Assembly: GCA_002344065.1 (NCBI GenBank)
Contig: DDTK01000011.1
Span: 434,001-498,000, forward strand
Direction of reading: 5' to 3'
From: Flammeovirgaceae bacterium UBA2366
Lineage (GTDB): Bacteria > Bacteroidota > Bacteroidia > Cytophagales > Cyclobacteriaceae
DNA: 64,000 nt
Shown here piece by piece: positions 31,781 through 40,958 of this stretch (its first letter is position 1; each line of letters starts with the position of its first letter). Under the pieces are notes generated by a model, which did no database searches, was not told the DNA's origin, and was given only the letters and a program-made list of their open reading frames with translations. The translations under genes were made by a program, and so were the position numbers.

Positions 31781-33670
31781 ATGAAACTCAACAAGTACAT
31801 CGTAATCGATTTCGACAGCACCTTTACCAAAATAGAAGCCTTCGACCTGCTGGCTGAAATCAGCTTAAGGGATCATCCGGAAGGAGAAGAGAGAAAAAAA
31901 ATGATTCGCGAAATCACCAACCAAGGCATGGATGGTTCTATCTCTTTTCGCGAATCTCTGGAAAAACGTGTAGAACTTCTGGCACCTAACAAATCGCACT
32001 TATTGCAATTAGCGGAGCGATTAAAAGCACAGGTTTCCGAATCTTTTAAACGCAACCGCGACTTCCTTAAAAAATATGCCGATAACATTTATGTGATCAG
32101 CAATGGCTTTCACATGTTTATTGATCCTGTAGTGACTGAGTTCGGCATCAAGCCTGAAAACATTTTAGCGAATCGTTTTCATTTTGATGAGAAAGGAGAA
32201 GTTATTGGCTTTGATAAAGAAAATCCGCTCTCCGCAAACAACGGAAAAGTTGAGCAACTAAAACGACTGAATTTACCAGGTGATGTTTATGTAATTGGCG
32301 ATGGTTATACCGACTATGAAATAAAACATGCCGGTCTTGCCAATAAGTTCTTTGCGTTTACCGAAAATGTTGAGCGCGAAAATATTATGGAAAAGGCTGA
32401 TCACATAACCCCCAGCCTTGATGAATTCTTATACCTCAATAAGTTAAACACGGCTATCTCCTACCCCAAAAACCGAATACACGTTTTGCTTTTGGAAAAT
32501 GTGCATCCGGTGGCGGTGGAATTAATGCGGGCAGAAGGTTTTACTGTGGAAACATATCCGGCAGCACTGTCAGAAGAAGAGTTGTGCAAAAAAATTAAAA
32601 ATGTATCGGTGCTGGGTATCCGTTCCAAAACTCAGGTTACAGAAAAAGTCCTCGAACATGCCAACCGATTAATGACCATCGGAGCCTTTTGCATCGGCAC
32701 CAATCAAATCGATTTAAAAGCAGCCACGCAAAAAGGTGTCGCTGTGTTTAATGCACCCTTTAGCAACACACGCTCGGTGGTGGAATTGGTTATTGCTGAA
32801 ATGATTATTCTGATAAGGAAGATTGTAGAGAAGTCAAATAAAATGCACCAGGGTAAATGGGATAAATCCGCTGCCGGAAGTTACGAGATACGCGGAAAAA
32901 AACTTGGGCTGATCGGTTACGGAAATATTGGTGCACAACTTTCTGTGTTGGCTGAATCAATGGGCATGAAAGTTCTCTATTATGATATTGAAGAAAAACT
33001 TTCATTGGGCAATGCCACCCGTTGTAAAACCATGAAAGAAGTTTTGGAGCAGGCCGATGTTGTTTCCTTGCATGTTGACGGCCGTGCTGCAAATAAAAAC
33101 CTGATCAGTGAACGCGAATTCGGTTGGATGAAAAAGGGCGTTATCTTCATAAACCTGAGCCGGGGTCACGTAGTGGATATCGCGGCACTGAAAGCGAATG
33201 TTCTTAACGGAAATGTTGGCGGTTGCGCTATTGACGTATTTCCTCTTGAGCCTAACAACGAAGAAGAATTTATTTCGGAATTAAGGGGTTTACCGAATAC
33301 TATTCTTACACCACACATTGGAGGAAGCACGGTGGAAGCACAGGAGAACATTGGCAATTTTGTTCCGGGAAAATTCATGGATTATATCAACACCGGAAGC
33401 ACTTCCAACAGTGTAAACTTCCCCAACCTGGTATTACCAACATTGGAAAATGCCCACCGCCTTATTCACATTCACGAAAACGTTCCGGGTATACTGGCTC
33501 AGATCAACAAAGTACTGGCCGATCACAACATCAATATTGCAGGGCAATACCTGAAAACAAATGAACAAATCGGGTATGTTATCACCGATATCGATAAAGC
33601 ATACAACAAAGATGTAATTAAAGAACTTCGCAGTATTGCACACACCATAAAATTCAGGGTGCTATATTAG
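31781..33670 (+). CDS. Fused phosphoserine phosphatase and D-3-phosphoglycerate dehydrogenase
   Basis: 629 residues. The N-terminal part (1-205) is a HAD-family phosphatase: IDFDSTFTK with Asp10 and Asp12, VISNGF, and VIGDGYTDYEIK. The C-terminal part (about 230-545) is a phosphoglycerate dehydrogenase: LGLIGYGNIGAQ for NAD near 375, NLSRGHVVD (Arg), the glutamate region EPNNEEEF, and TPHIGGST (His near 511), followed by an ACT domain (about 555-629; HENVPGILAQINKVLADHNI). One chain thus carries the first and last steps of serine synthesis; the middle step lies at 35439-36518. The ACT domain suggests serine feedback. A possible -7 box TATATTTG lies at 31757-31764. Confidence 0.93.
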   Translation: MKLNKYIVIDFDSTFTKIEAFDLLAEISLRDHPEGEERKKMIREITNQGMDGSISFRESLEKRVELLAPNKSHLLQLAERLKAQVSESFKRNRDFLKKYADNIYVISNGFHMFIDPVVTEFGIKPENILANRFHFDEKGEVIGFDKENPLSANNGKVEQLKRLNLPGDVYVIGDGYTDYEIKHAGLANKFFAFTENVERENIMEKADHITPSLDEFLYLNKLNTAISYPKNRIHVLLLENVHPVAVELMRAEGFTVETYPAALSEEELCKKIKNVSVLGIRSKTQVTEKVLEHANRLMTIGAFCIGTNQIDLKAATQKGVAVFNAPFSNTRSVVELVIAEMIILIRKIVEKSNKMHQGKWDKSAAGSYEIRGKKLGLIGYGNIGAQLSVLAESMGMKVLYYDIEEKLSLGNATRCKTMKEVLEQADVVSLHVDGRAANKNLISEREFGWMKKGVIFINLSRGHVVDIAALKANVLNGNVGGCAIDVFPLEPNNEEEFISELRGLPNTILTPHIGGSTVEAQENIGNFVPGKFMDYINTGSTSNSVNFPNLVLPTLENAHRLIHIHENVPGILAQINKVLADHNINIAGQYLKTNEQIGYVITDIDKAYNKDVIKELRSIAHTIKFRVLY

Positions 33671-33675
33671 CCCTC

Positions 33676-34500
33676 ATGGAAGAAAAATACAGACTAACCG
33701 GTCTAAAACTCAAAATCTACGAGGTCATCTTCGAGTCGGACACACCCGAAGGAAGATACTTTGACATTATATTATTAGTAAGCATTATCCTCAGTGTTGT
33801 TGTTGTACTGCTGGAGAGCGTTCATGATATAAAAATCGGATGGGGAAACTGGCTGCTCGGACTGGAGTGGTTCTTCACCGGAATATTTACGCTTGAGTAT
33901 CTGGCCCGTATATGGGTGGTGCTGCACAAACGAAAATACATTTTTTCATTTTTTGGAATTGTCGATTTACTTTCAGTTTTACCAACCTATCTGACGATCT
34001 TCTTTGCAGGTGCTCAATCCCTTCTCGTTATCAGAAGTTTACGCTTACTCCGAATCTTTAGAATTTTCAAGTTAGCCCGATTTATTGGTGAGAGTCAGAA
34101 CCTGACCACCGCCTTGAAAGCAAGTCAGTATAAAATCATCGTATTCCTCACTACGGTGATGACCGCAGTGATCATATTTGGTACATTAATATTCCTGATA
34201 GAGGGGCCCGAAAATGGTTTTACCAGCATACCGATAAGTATTTATTGGGCCATTGTAACCATGACAACCGTTGGTTATGGCGATATAGCACCGCATACTA
34301 CACTGGGGCAAACACTGGCATCCATCATTATGATTATGGGGTATGGTATTATTGCTGTGCCTACAGGTATTGTTTCTTCGGAGATGATAAAATTAAAAAC
34401 GAAGGAAAAGATAACCACACAGGTATGCCCGCATTGCCTGAAAGAAGGGCATGATAACGATGCAATCTATTGCAAGTATTGTGGTGGAGAGATTAACTAG
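33676..34500 (+). CDS. Voltage-gated-like potassium channel with zinc-ribbon tail
   Basis: 274 residues, six membrane segments. S4 carries a positive ladder (SLLVIRSLRLLRIFRIFKLARF), and the pore has the K+ filter TVGYGD (near 197-202) between the S5 and S6 helices. The cytoplasmic tail ends in a four-cysteine ribbon, CPHC and CKYC, which may bind zinc and help tetramer assembly. It starts 5 bases after the SerB-SerA stop codon, so the two are probably cotranscribed, though no functional link is obvious. Confidence 0.93.
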   Translation: MEEKYRLTGLKLKIYEVIFESDTPEGRYFDIILLVSIILSVVVVLLESVHDIKIGWGNWLLGLEWFFTGIFTLEYLARIWVVLHKRKYIFSFFGIVDLLSVLPTYLTIFFAGAQSLLVIRSLRLLRIFRIFKLARFIGESQNLTTALKASQYKIIVFLTTVMTAVIIFGTLIFLIEGPENGFTSIPISIYWAIVTMTTVGYGDIAPHTTLGQTLASIIMIMGYGIIAVPTGIVSSEMIKLKTKEKITTQVCPHCLKEGHDNDAIYCKYCGGEIN

Positions 34501-34503
34501 GCG

Positions 34504-34518
34504 TGTTGTATTACAACA
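34504..34518. promoter_or_regulatory. Palindrome upstream of the toxin-antitoxin pair
   Basis: TGTTGTATTACAACA is a perfect palindrome with a one-base centre, 46 bases before the DUF433 gene. A likely -7 box TAATTTTG follows at 34553-34560, only 4 bases from the start codon, so the transcript may be almost leaderless. The palindrome is a candidate operator for antitoxin autoregulation; no direct evidence. Confidence 0.45.
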
Positions 34519-34564
34519 AAATATTCATTTTCTATCGTGTAAAATAATATGTTAATTTTGTGTT

Positions 34565-34798
34565 ATGGAAAATCTGATTGAAAGAATAACCATAAACCCT
34601 GAAGTCTGCAACGGTAAACCTACTATAAGAGGAATGAGAATAACCGTTAAGACTATTCTTGATTTCCTGGCAGCTGGAGATTCTGTCGAAAATATTTTAA
34701 AGGCCTATCCTTTCCTTGAAGAAGAAGACATTCGGGCTTGTCTTGAATTTGCCTCCATGGCTATAGACCATACCCATAAAACTATCAAAGCCGCTTAG
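34565..34798 (+). CDS. DUF433 antitoxin-like protein
   Basis: 77 residues of the DUF433 family (ITINPEVCNGKPTIRGMRI, LKAYPFLEEEDIRACLEFA), a VapB-type helix-turn-helix antitoxin usually paired with a DUF5615 PIN-like toxin. It should neutralise the partner and repress their promoter. The partner begins 10 bases downstream but carries a frameshift, so the antitoxin may be an orphan now. Confidence 0.9.
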   Translation: MENLIERITINPEVCNGKPTIRGMRITVKTILDFLAAGDSVENILKAYPFLEEEDIRACLEFASMAIDHTHKTIKAA

Positions 34799-34808
34799 CA
34801 ATATCGAT

Positions 34809-35148
34809 ATGCAGTTTTTGGTAGACTTAAACTTGCCTAGAAATTTCGCCTTCTTTAATAAACCAGAATTCACTTTCGTTGCTGATATTGATCCCTTTAT
34901 GAGTGATCGCAACCTTTGGAATTACGCTTTAAACAACAATAAGATTATCCTCACCAAAGATTCCGATTTCTATTATCGGTCAAATGGCTGCAATAAAAAA
35001 GCCCAAAGTTGTTCATTTTGAAATAGGTAACATGACGTTAAGAGAACTTCATCATTATTTTGAAAAGAACTGGGAAGCGATTATTACTCTAATTGATGAG
35101 TATGATCTGATTGTGGTGGATCGAGTAAGTATCAAAGGAGTTTTGTAA
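34809..35148 (+). pseudogene. DUF5615 PIN-like toxin, frameshifted
   Basis: The first frame gives MQFLVDLNLPRNFAFF and KIILTKDSDFYYRS, the N-terminal half of a DUF5615 PIN-like ribonuclease with its acidic residues (VDLNLP, TKDSDF). It then leaves the family sequence and stops at 35021. The rest (KKPKVVHFEIGNM, ELHHYFEKNWEAI, YDLIVVD) continues in the +1 frame from an ATG at 34984 to a stop at 35148. Removing one A from the AAA at 34982-34984 would restore a single frame of 112 residues. This is either a toxin-killing mutation, which is a common fate, or a base-calling error. Confidence 0.85.
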
Positions 35149-35394
35149 AAAATCCACCGAATTTGGTGAGGAGTTTCTGAACCTCATAAAAGACAAGTTT
35201 TGAGCTGCCAACAACCGCAACCTTCTTCTGTTATCCTGCTTTTTGGGCGAGGCCCCGACAAGTCGGGGTGAGGCCTGATTTTGGTTGTAAGCTTCACTCG
35301 GTATTGTTAAAAATGTTAGGTTCAGCAAACGTGTCCCAAATTCGAGTGGATTTCTTGCTTCAAAGGAAAACAAAAGATAGCCACTGCGAAACAT
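35149..35394. repeat. Non-coding spacer with hairpin, possibly a repeated intergenic element
   Basis: The 290 bases before the SerC-like gene hold no convincing gene. Near the middle is CCCCGACAAGTCGGGG, a 7-base perfect stem, inside looser arms AGGC and GCCT. The surrounding text resembles the mobile-looking intergenic filler common in Bacteroidota genomes, but copy number cannot be judged from one window. A minus-strand frame (35089-35394) crosses it and is rejected as a gene. Confidence 0.4.
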
Positions 35395-35438
35395 TGATTA
35401 ACTACTTATTTTTTAGTAATCAGCAGGGTTAACACAGT

Positions 35439-36518
35439 ATGAAACCAGCAATAAATTTTACACCCGGTCCCTCTCAACTTTTTTTTACGGTAGAAGACCA
35501 CATGCGCAAGGCTTTCCGCGATGGTATACCTTCCCTATCCCATCGAAGCAAAACCTTTGAATCCATTTATAAAGAAACTGCCGAAGGATTAAAAGAACTT
35601 ATCGGCATTCCAGAACACTTTACGATTGTATTCACGTCATCGGCAACAGAAGTATGGGAAAGGATTATCGAAAACCTGGTAGAAGATTCTTCGCATCATT
35701 TTGTTAACGGAGCCTTTTCAAAACGCTTCTATGAAATCGCACAACAACTAAACCGTAATCCTCAAAAAACTGAAACGAAAGAAGGTTTTGCTTTTTCAAA
35801 ACCAGGAGCGCTACCTGCAACTGAACTGATTGCGCTTACACAGAACGAAACCAGTACCGGTGTTTCCTTGCCTGTATCTTTTATCAATGATTTTAAACTA
35901 GTGCAACCAGAGGCGTTAGTGGCTGTGGATGCCGTTTCGTCTCTGCCCTATCCTGAATTTGATTTCACCAAAATCGATACATTATTCTTCTCGGTGCAAA
36001 AAGGATTTGGATTGCCGGCAGGCCTTGGGGTTTGGATTGTCAACCATCGGTGTAAAGAAAAAGCAGAGGCATTGCGTACAAAAGGAATCTCCATTGGCTC
36101 CTACCACAACTTACCCGGTTTGCTTGAACTTGCACAAAAGAACCAAACACCCGAAACACCAAATGTGTTAGGCATTTACCTGTTGGGAAAAGTAATTCAG
36201 GATATGTTGCGCAGGGGTATTACTACCATCCGCAGAGAAACCGATTATAAAGCAGCCATATTTTACCAGGCCCTGGAGCAACACCCGGTATTAAAACCAT
36301 TTGTAACAGACAGAGCCATTCAATCTAAAACAGTAATTGTTGCTGATTGCGGTGAATACACCAGTCAACTTTCAGATTACTTACAATCAAAAGGATTATT
36401 TCCGGGTGAAGGTTACGGCTCATTCAAAAAGCAACACCTGCGATTCGCCAACTTTCCGGCTCACTCAAAAGAGCAGTTTGAACTTCTTGTCGATTCTATT
36501 GAAGCCTTCAAACCATAA
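35439..36518 (+). CDS. serC: Phosphoserine aminotransferase-like enzyme
   Basis: 359 residues, the usual SerC length, fold type I PLP enzyme (class V). It starts with NFTPGPSQLF as SerC does, has SLSHRSKTFE, a PLP-contact VAVDAVSSLP, the Schiff-base lysine near 188 in FFSVQKGFGLPAG, and a C-terminal LRFANFPAHS. It should turn 3-phosphohydroxypyruvate and glutamate into phosphoserine. The SerB-SerA fusion two genes upstream supplies the steps before and after, which supports this role over other class V aminotransferases. Confidence 0.85.
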   Translation: MKPAINFTPGPSQLFFTVEDHMRKAFRDGIPSLSHRSKTFESIYKETAEGLKELIGIPEHFTIVFTSSATEVWERIIENLVEDSSHHFVNGAFSKRFYEIAQQLNRNPQKTETKEGFAFSKPGALPATELIALTQNETSTGVSLPVSFINDFKLVQPEALVAVDAVSSLPYPEFDFTKIDTLFFSVQKGFGLPAGLGVWIVNHRCKEKAEALRTKGISIGSYHNLPGLLELAQKNQTPETPNVLGIYLLGKVIQDMLRRGITTIRRETDYKAAIFYQALEQHPVLKPFVTDRAIQSKTVIVADCGEYTSQLSDYLQSKGLFPGEGYGSFKKQHLRFANFPAHSKEQFELLVDSIEAFKP

Positions 36519-36580
36519 TGGTTACCATTAAACCTTTCAAAAGTATCTTTGTCTAACGAAAGTCTTTAACCCTGCCTTCT

Positions 36581-37120
36581 TTGGAAGACAACGAACTCCT
36601 GTCGAAAATCCGTAACCCGGAAACCCGAAACTATGGCTTTAATATGCTGGTACGTACCTATCAGCAGCGGGTGTACTGGCATGTACGTAAAATGGTTATC
36701 GACCACGATGATGCCGATGATCTCACCCAGGAAGTGTTTATCAAAATCCACCGCTACATTGATACGTTCAGGGAAGACTCCCAACTTTTTACCTGGATAT
36801 ACCGCATCGCTACCAACGAATGCCTGAGTTTTTTAAACAGGAAAAAGAAAAGATTTTTCCTGCCCATCGGTGATGTAACGGCTGAGTTATCGGGTAAACT
36901 CGACAACGCAGCGCATATCTCGGGGGATGAAATTCAGTTGAAACTTCAAAAAGCCCTGCTAAAACTGCCCGAAAAACAACGGCTGGTTTTTAACATGAAA
37001 TACTTTGATGATCTTCCGTATGAAGAAATCGCAAAAATAACCGAAACCAGCGTGGGGGCCCTGAAAGCCAGCTATCACCATGCGGTAAAGAAAATTGAAG
37101 ATTTCTTAACCGCTGATTAA
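36581..37120 (+). CDS. ECF-type RNA polymerase sigma factor
   Basis: 179 residues with a sigma-70 region 2 (DDADDLTQEVFIKIHRYIDTF, TWIYRIATNECLSFLNRKKK) and region 4 (LPEKQRLVFNMKYFDDLPYEEIAKIT, VGALKASYHHAVKKIE). The start appears to be TTG at 36581, as I find no in-frame ATG near it. The following three genes (37155-39052) are spaced by 11-34 bases in the same direction: a membrane protein that is probably its anti-sigma factor, a periplasmic protein and an outer-membrane protein, together suggesting an envelope-stress regulon. Confidence 0.93.
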   Translation: MEDNELLSKIRNPETRNYGFNMLVRTYQQRVYWHVRKMVIDHDDADDLTQEVFIKIHRYIDTFREDSQLFTWIYRIATNECLSFLNRKKKRFFLPIGDVTAELSGKLDNAAHISGDEIQLKLQKALLKLPEKQRLVFNMKYFDDLPYEEIAKITETSVGALKASYHHAVKKIEDFLTAD

Positions 37121-37154
37121 ACGTTTCCTTTATATATATGTCTAAGATCCGATA

Positions 37155-37562
37155 ATGAAAAAGCTCGAAAACATACCTAAAACGAACATTTTTGAAGTAC
37201 CCGAAGGCTATTTCGATAAGCTGCCCCTTCAGATTCAGGCACGTGTAGCGACTGAAAACCCAGTACCCCAACAACAGCCCTGGCTGAGGTACTCACTGCG
37301 GTACGCACTGCCTATGTTGGTATTTGCCCTGGCGGCCATTTTTGTTTTCAGACCAAAGGTTGATAAAGTGGAAAAAATTCTGGCTTCCGTGAGCACTGAA
37401 GAACTGGTAGCCTACCTGGAGAGCAATGCGCTCTCCACCGATGAACTTTTGGATAGCTATGATTTTGATGACGCAAGTGCTGAAGCTATTGAGCAAGAAG
37501 TTTACTTCAGCTTTGATTTTAATACCAATGATGTAAATGAACTTCAAGACTTGGAACTTTGA
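37155..37562 (+). CDS. Single-pass membrane protein, probable anti-sigma factor
   Basis: 135 residues: a cytoplasmic N-terminal part with NIFEVPEGYFDKLPLQIQARV, a motif frequent in small Bacteroidota proteins next to ECF sigma genes, one membrane segment (about 53-68, LPMLVFALAAIFVF) and an acidic C-terminal part. It lacks the zinc-binding HxxxCxxC of classical anti-sigma domains. The anti-sigma role is inferred from position, size and topology. Confidence 0.7.
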   Translation: MKKLENIPKTNIFEVPEGYFDKLPLQIQARVATENPVPQQQPWLRYSLRYALPMLVFALAAIFVFRPKVDKVEKILASVSTEELVAYLESNALSTDELLDSYDFDDASAEAIEQEVYFSFDFNTNDVNELQDLEL

Positions 37563-37580
37563 AATTTTTAACGGTGTGTT

Positions 37581-38093
37581 ATGAAAAAAATATTTAAAAT
37601 TTTTCTAATGGTGTGGGTTGCCCTTCCGGTGTGGGCACAGGATGGTGACGCGGGGAAAATGGATCCAAAAGCGCAGGAAAAAATAAGGGCCGCACGGATA
37701 GCCTTTATTACAGATCGATTAGGGCTAACACCGGAAGAGGCGGAACGCTTCTGGCCCATCTATCGTGAATTCTCCAATAAACGATTGGAGTTAAATCAAC
37801 AATTTGAACAAGCCAAACGCAACCCCGATGTAAAGAAACCTAAAGAGGAACATGAGCGAGAACTGGTTGAGTTGGGCTTCAAACTAAAACAACAGGAACT
37901 CGACCTGGAGAAAGAATACTCAACGCGCATTCTTAACGTAATACCGGCTCAAAAACTTATGGCGTTGCGAACAGCTGAAGACGATTTTCGAAGGTTGTTG
38001 ATGCAACAAATACAGCAACGCCAATTACAGGAACAACGAAAGCAACAAGCACAGGACCGAAACGAACAACGCCTGCGCCAACGCAATAACTGA
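37581..38093 (+). CDS. Periplasmic helical Spy/CpxP-like protein
   Basis: 170 residues: signal peptide ending VWAQD, then an all-helical, highly charged protein with ITDRLGLTPEEAERFWPIY, the pattern of Bacteroidota Spy-like sensors, and a Q/R-rich tail. It may be a periplasmic chaperone or stress sensor feeding the sigma/anti-sigma pair upstream. Assignment rests on pattern and context. Confidence 0.75.
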   Translation: MKKIFKIFLMVWVALPVWAQDGDAGKMDPKAQEKIRAARIAFITDRLGLTPEEAERFWPIYREFSNKRLELNQQFEQAKRNPDVKKPKEEHERELVELGFKLKQQELDLEKEYSTRILNVIPAQKLMALRTAEDDFRRLLMQQIQQRQLQEQRKQQAQDRNEQRLRQRNN

Positions 38094-38104
38094 CCCACAT
38101 ATGC

Positions 38105-39052
38105 ATGCGCTGTAGCGGGCAATGGTTTTTAATCCTAATCATTTCAGTGTCCTCGTGTAAACTTTTCGCGCAGGACACTACTGCTTTATTATCCAAACCA
38201 GATTCCACGCTCACCTTCAGCGATTCGCTGAACATCTTCAGGCTAATTGATAGCCTGATGAACATGGCAGAATTTACCAGCACTTCCCAACTGGCCGTGC
38301 GCCTGGCCTACAACAGTAATGTACTTTGGACAGGCCGAACCCTGGGCATTGAACAATTTGGATTGTCGCCTGGTGTATCCTATTATCACAAAACGGGTTT
38401 GTTTGCCGACCTTTCCTCCTTCTGGAGTAAAGACTTCGAACCCAAATACTACCTCACCATTTTCACCGGAGGATATATGCACTCCTTTTCTAAACGATTC
38501 GCCCTCATCGCCAGCTACGATCACTATTTTTACAATCTTGAAGATGACTATATCCCCTACAACAATGCTATAACCATTACTCCCTTCTATGATCTAAAAC
38601 CAGTCAACTTCAGGTTAGATTATTCGTTCTTTTTTGGTGACTACTCCGTTCATCGTCTCATGCCCTCGGTAGGTGTAACCCTGGAGAAAAAGAACCTCTT
38701 TAAACTAGATCGTATTTCATTTTTTCCAACTGTTTTTATTCTCTTCGGTGATCAAACGTTTTCCGAAATTATATTCCCAACCACACGACAGGAATGGATT
38801 GCTGCAGCCCTGCGGGTGCGCCAGGGGTTGCCTTGGTATACTATTGAAACTAAAAGGGTTTTTGGATTAATGAACTATGCCATCTCGGCACCGTTTTCGA
38901 TCAGAAATAATCACTGGAACTTTACTGCCAGTTATGTATACAATATTCCTAAGGCCCTTCCGGGCGAAACCCTTACCCTTGAAAACAGTAGTTTTATCAG
39001 TGCTTCCTTCACCTGGTTTTTCGATCTGAGTCGAAAAAAATCACCTTTGTAG
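38105..39052 (+). CDS. Putative outer-membrane beta-barrel protein
   Basis: 315 residues with a signal peptide (SSCKLFAQD) and alternating strands rich in aromatic residues (SYYHKTGLFADLSSFW, YYLTIFTGGYMHSFSKRF, YDHYFYN), ending in ASFTWFFDLSRKKSPL. The strand pattern fits an outer-membrane barrel of unknown function. It begins 11 bases after the Spy-like gene and may belong to the same envelope unit. I do not recognise a named family. Confidence 0.75.
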   Translation: MRCSGQWFLILIISVSSCKLFAQDTTALLSKPDSTLTFSDSLNIFRLIDSLMNMAEFTSTSQLAVRLAYNSNVLWTGRTLGIEQFGLSPGVSYYHKTGLFADLSSFWSKDFEPKYYLTIFTGGYMHSFSKRFALIASYDHYFYNLEDDYIPYNNAITITPFYDLKPVNFRLDYSFFFGDYSVHRLMPSVGVTLEKKNLFKLDRISFFPTVFILFGDQTFSEIIFPTTRQEWIAAALRVRQGLPWYTIETKRVFGLMNYAISAPFSIRNNHWNFTASYVYNIPKALPGETLTLENSSFISASFTWFFDLSRKKSPL

Positions 39053-39094
39053 AATCAGCGGGTTTGGATATTTTGCGACCAAACCACGATTACT

Positions 39095-40954
39095 ATGATT
39101 CGCTTTTCCTTATTTCTCCTCTTTGCTATTTCAACAACCACAACCATCGCCCAGGACTACCGCTGGCAACAACGCGCAGAATATACCATGGACGTAAGGC
39201 TGGACGTAAAAACTCATAAAATTACCGGTACACAAAAAATGGTTTATTACAATAACTCACCAGACACACTTAGTAAGGTTTATTACCACCTATACTTTAA
39301 TGCCTTTCAACCGGGTAGTATGATGGACGTTCGGTCAAGAACCATACTTGATCCCGATGGACGCGTTACTGACCGGATATCAAAATTAAAGGATGATGAA
39401 ATCGGCTATCAGCGAATTCAAAGCCTAAAGCAGGATGGAAAAGATATAAATTTTCATGTTGAAGGAACCGTACTGGAAGTAACCTTAGCAAAACCTATTC
39501 TGCCCAAAGGCAAAGCAACCTTCGATATGAAATTTGAGTCTCAGGTTCCGATACAAATCAGAAGATCGGGAAGAAACAGTCGCGAAGGTATTGCCTACTC
39601 CATGACACAATGGTACCCGAAAATGGCTGAATATGATTTCCAGGGATGGCACGCTTACCAATATGTGGCCCGCGAATTTCATGGAGTGTGGGGCGATTTC
39701 GATGTGAAGATTACGCTTGATCCTTCCTTCATTATCGGTGGAACGGGTAAACTTCAAAATGCCGATAAAGTTGGGTATGGTTATGAAAAATCAGGGGTAA
39801 AAGTAACACGTCCGGCTGGCGAACTTACCTGGCACTTCCTTGCTAAAAATGTAATTGACTTTGCGTGGACAGCCGATCCGGATTATGTACACGAAATAGC
39901 CCAGGTACCTGACGGGCCCGAAGTGCATTTTTTCTACCAACCCGGTGAAAAGACTACAGAAAACTGGAAAAAGCTTAAGGACTATACCGTAAAGCACTTT
40001 GAGTTTATGAACAAAACATTCGGCAAATATCCGTACGAAGTATACTCGGTTCTTCAAGGTGGTGATGGCGGTATGGAATACCCAATGTGCACACTCATTA
40101 CCGGTGAACGATCATTGAACAGCCTGGTTGGCGTAATGGCGCACGAAGTAGCCCACAGTTGGTACCAGGCCGTACTCGCTTCAAACGAATCGTTATATGC
40201 TTGGTTTGATGAAGGCTTTGCCGATTTTGCCACCAATGAATCAATGGCGCTGTTATTCGATGAAAAAAATCCACACGGTGGAAGTTATAACGGATATTTC
40301 TCGCTGGTAAGAAGTGGTTTGCAGGAACCGATGAATCAACAGGCCGATCACTTCACCACCAACCGGGCTTACGGAATATCAGCGTACAACATGGGAACTG
40401 TTTTCCTGCATCAACTGAAATACATTATAGGAGATGCAAACTTTTACAAAGGGATGAGGAGGTATTACAACACATGGAAATTTAAACATCCTGAACCCAA
40501 TGATTTTATCCGCATCATGGAAAAAACAAGCGGGCTTCAACTAAAGTGGTACATGTCCTATTGGGTGAATACAACAAAGCGAATTGACTACGGCATCAAA
40601 AACGTTGTAGCAGATAATGAAGCTACCTTTGTAACCCTTGAACGGATTGGAGAATTTCCCATGCCCGTTGATTTGATGATAACCTATACCGATGGTTCAA
40701 AAGAACTGTTCTACATCCCGCTAAATGAAACACTGGGAAATAAACCCGCAGAAGATACATCCCTGTCGCGAGTAGAACTTGAAACCTGGCCATGGGTTAA
40801 CCCTACCTACACGCTTAAAATAAATAAACCTGCCAAGGGCATAGCAAAACTCGAAATTGATCCATCCCTGCGTCTGGCCGACATTGATCGCAAGAATAAC
40901 GTGATGGATCTATCAGCAGGCTTGAAGGCTTATGAGGACCCTACACGGAAATAA
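39095..40954 (+). CDS. M1-family zinc metallopeptidase, secreted
   Basis: 619 residues with a signal peptide (TTTIAQD). The zinc site is HEVAH (His350, Glu351, His354) with the third ligand in WFDEGFADFATNE about 20 residues on, and GGDGGMEYPMC stands for the GxMEN substrate motif. The N-terminal beta domain (DYRWQQRAEYTMDV, QKMVYYNNSPD) and C-terminal helical part complete the M1 layout. It should remove N-terminal residues from peptides in the periplasm or outside the cell. Confidence 0.93.
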   Translation: MIRFSLFLLFAISTTTTIAQDYRWQQRAEYTMDVRLDVKTHKITGTQKMVYYNNSPDTLSKVYYHLYFNAFQPGSMMDVRSRTILDPDGRVTDRISKLKDDEIGYQRIQSLKQDGKDINFHVEGTVLEVTLAKPILPKGKATFDMKFESQVPIQIRRSGRNSREGIAYSMTQWYPKMAEYDFQGWHAYQYVAREFHGVWGDFDVKITLDPSFIIGGTGKLQNADKVGYGYEKSGVKVTRPAGELTWHFLAKNVIDFAWTADPDYVHEIAQVPDGPEVHFFYQPGEKTTENWKKLKDYTVKHFEFMNKTFGKYPYEVYSVLQGGDGGMEYPMCTLITGERSLNSLVGVMAHEVAHSWYQAVLASNESLYAWFDEGFADFATNESMALLFDEKNPHGGSYNGYFSLVRSGLQEPMNQQADHFTTNRAYGISAYNMGTVFLHQLKYIIGDANFYKGMRRYYNTWKFKHPEPNDFIRIMEKTSGLQLKWYMSYWVNTTKRIDYGIKNVVADNEATFVTLERIGEFPMPVDLMITYTDGSKELFYIPLNETLGNKPAEDTSLSRVELETWPWVNPTYTLKINKPAKGIAKLEIDPSLRLADIDRKNNVMDLSAGLKAYEDPTRK

Positions 40955-40958
40955 TATT

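Noticed and set aside
35089..35394. A 101-residue minus-strand frame before serC
   Set aside because: It overlaps the end of the toxin remnant and a hairpin, and its sequence (KKQDNRRRLRLLAAQ) looks like translated intergenic filler.
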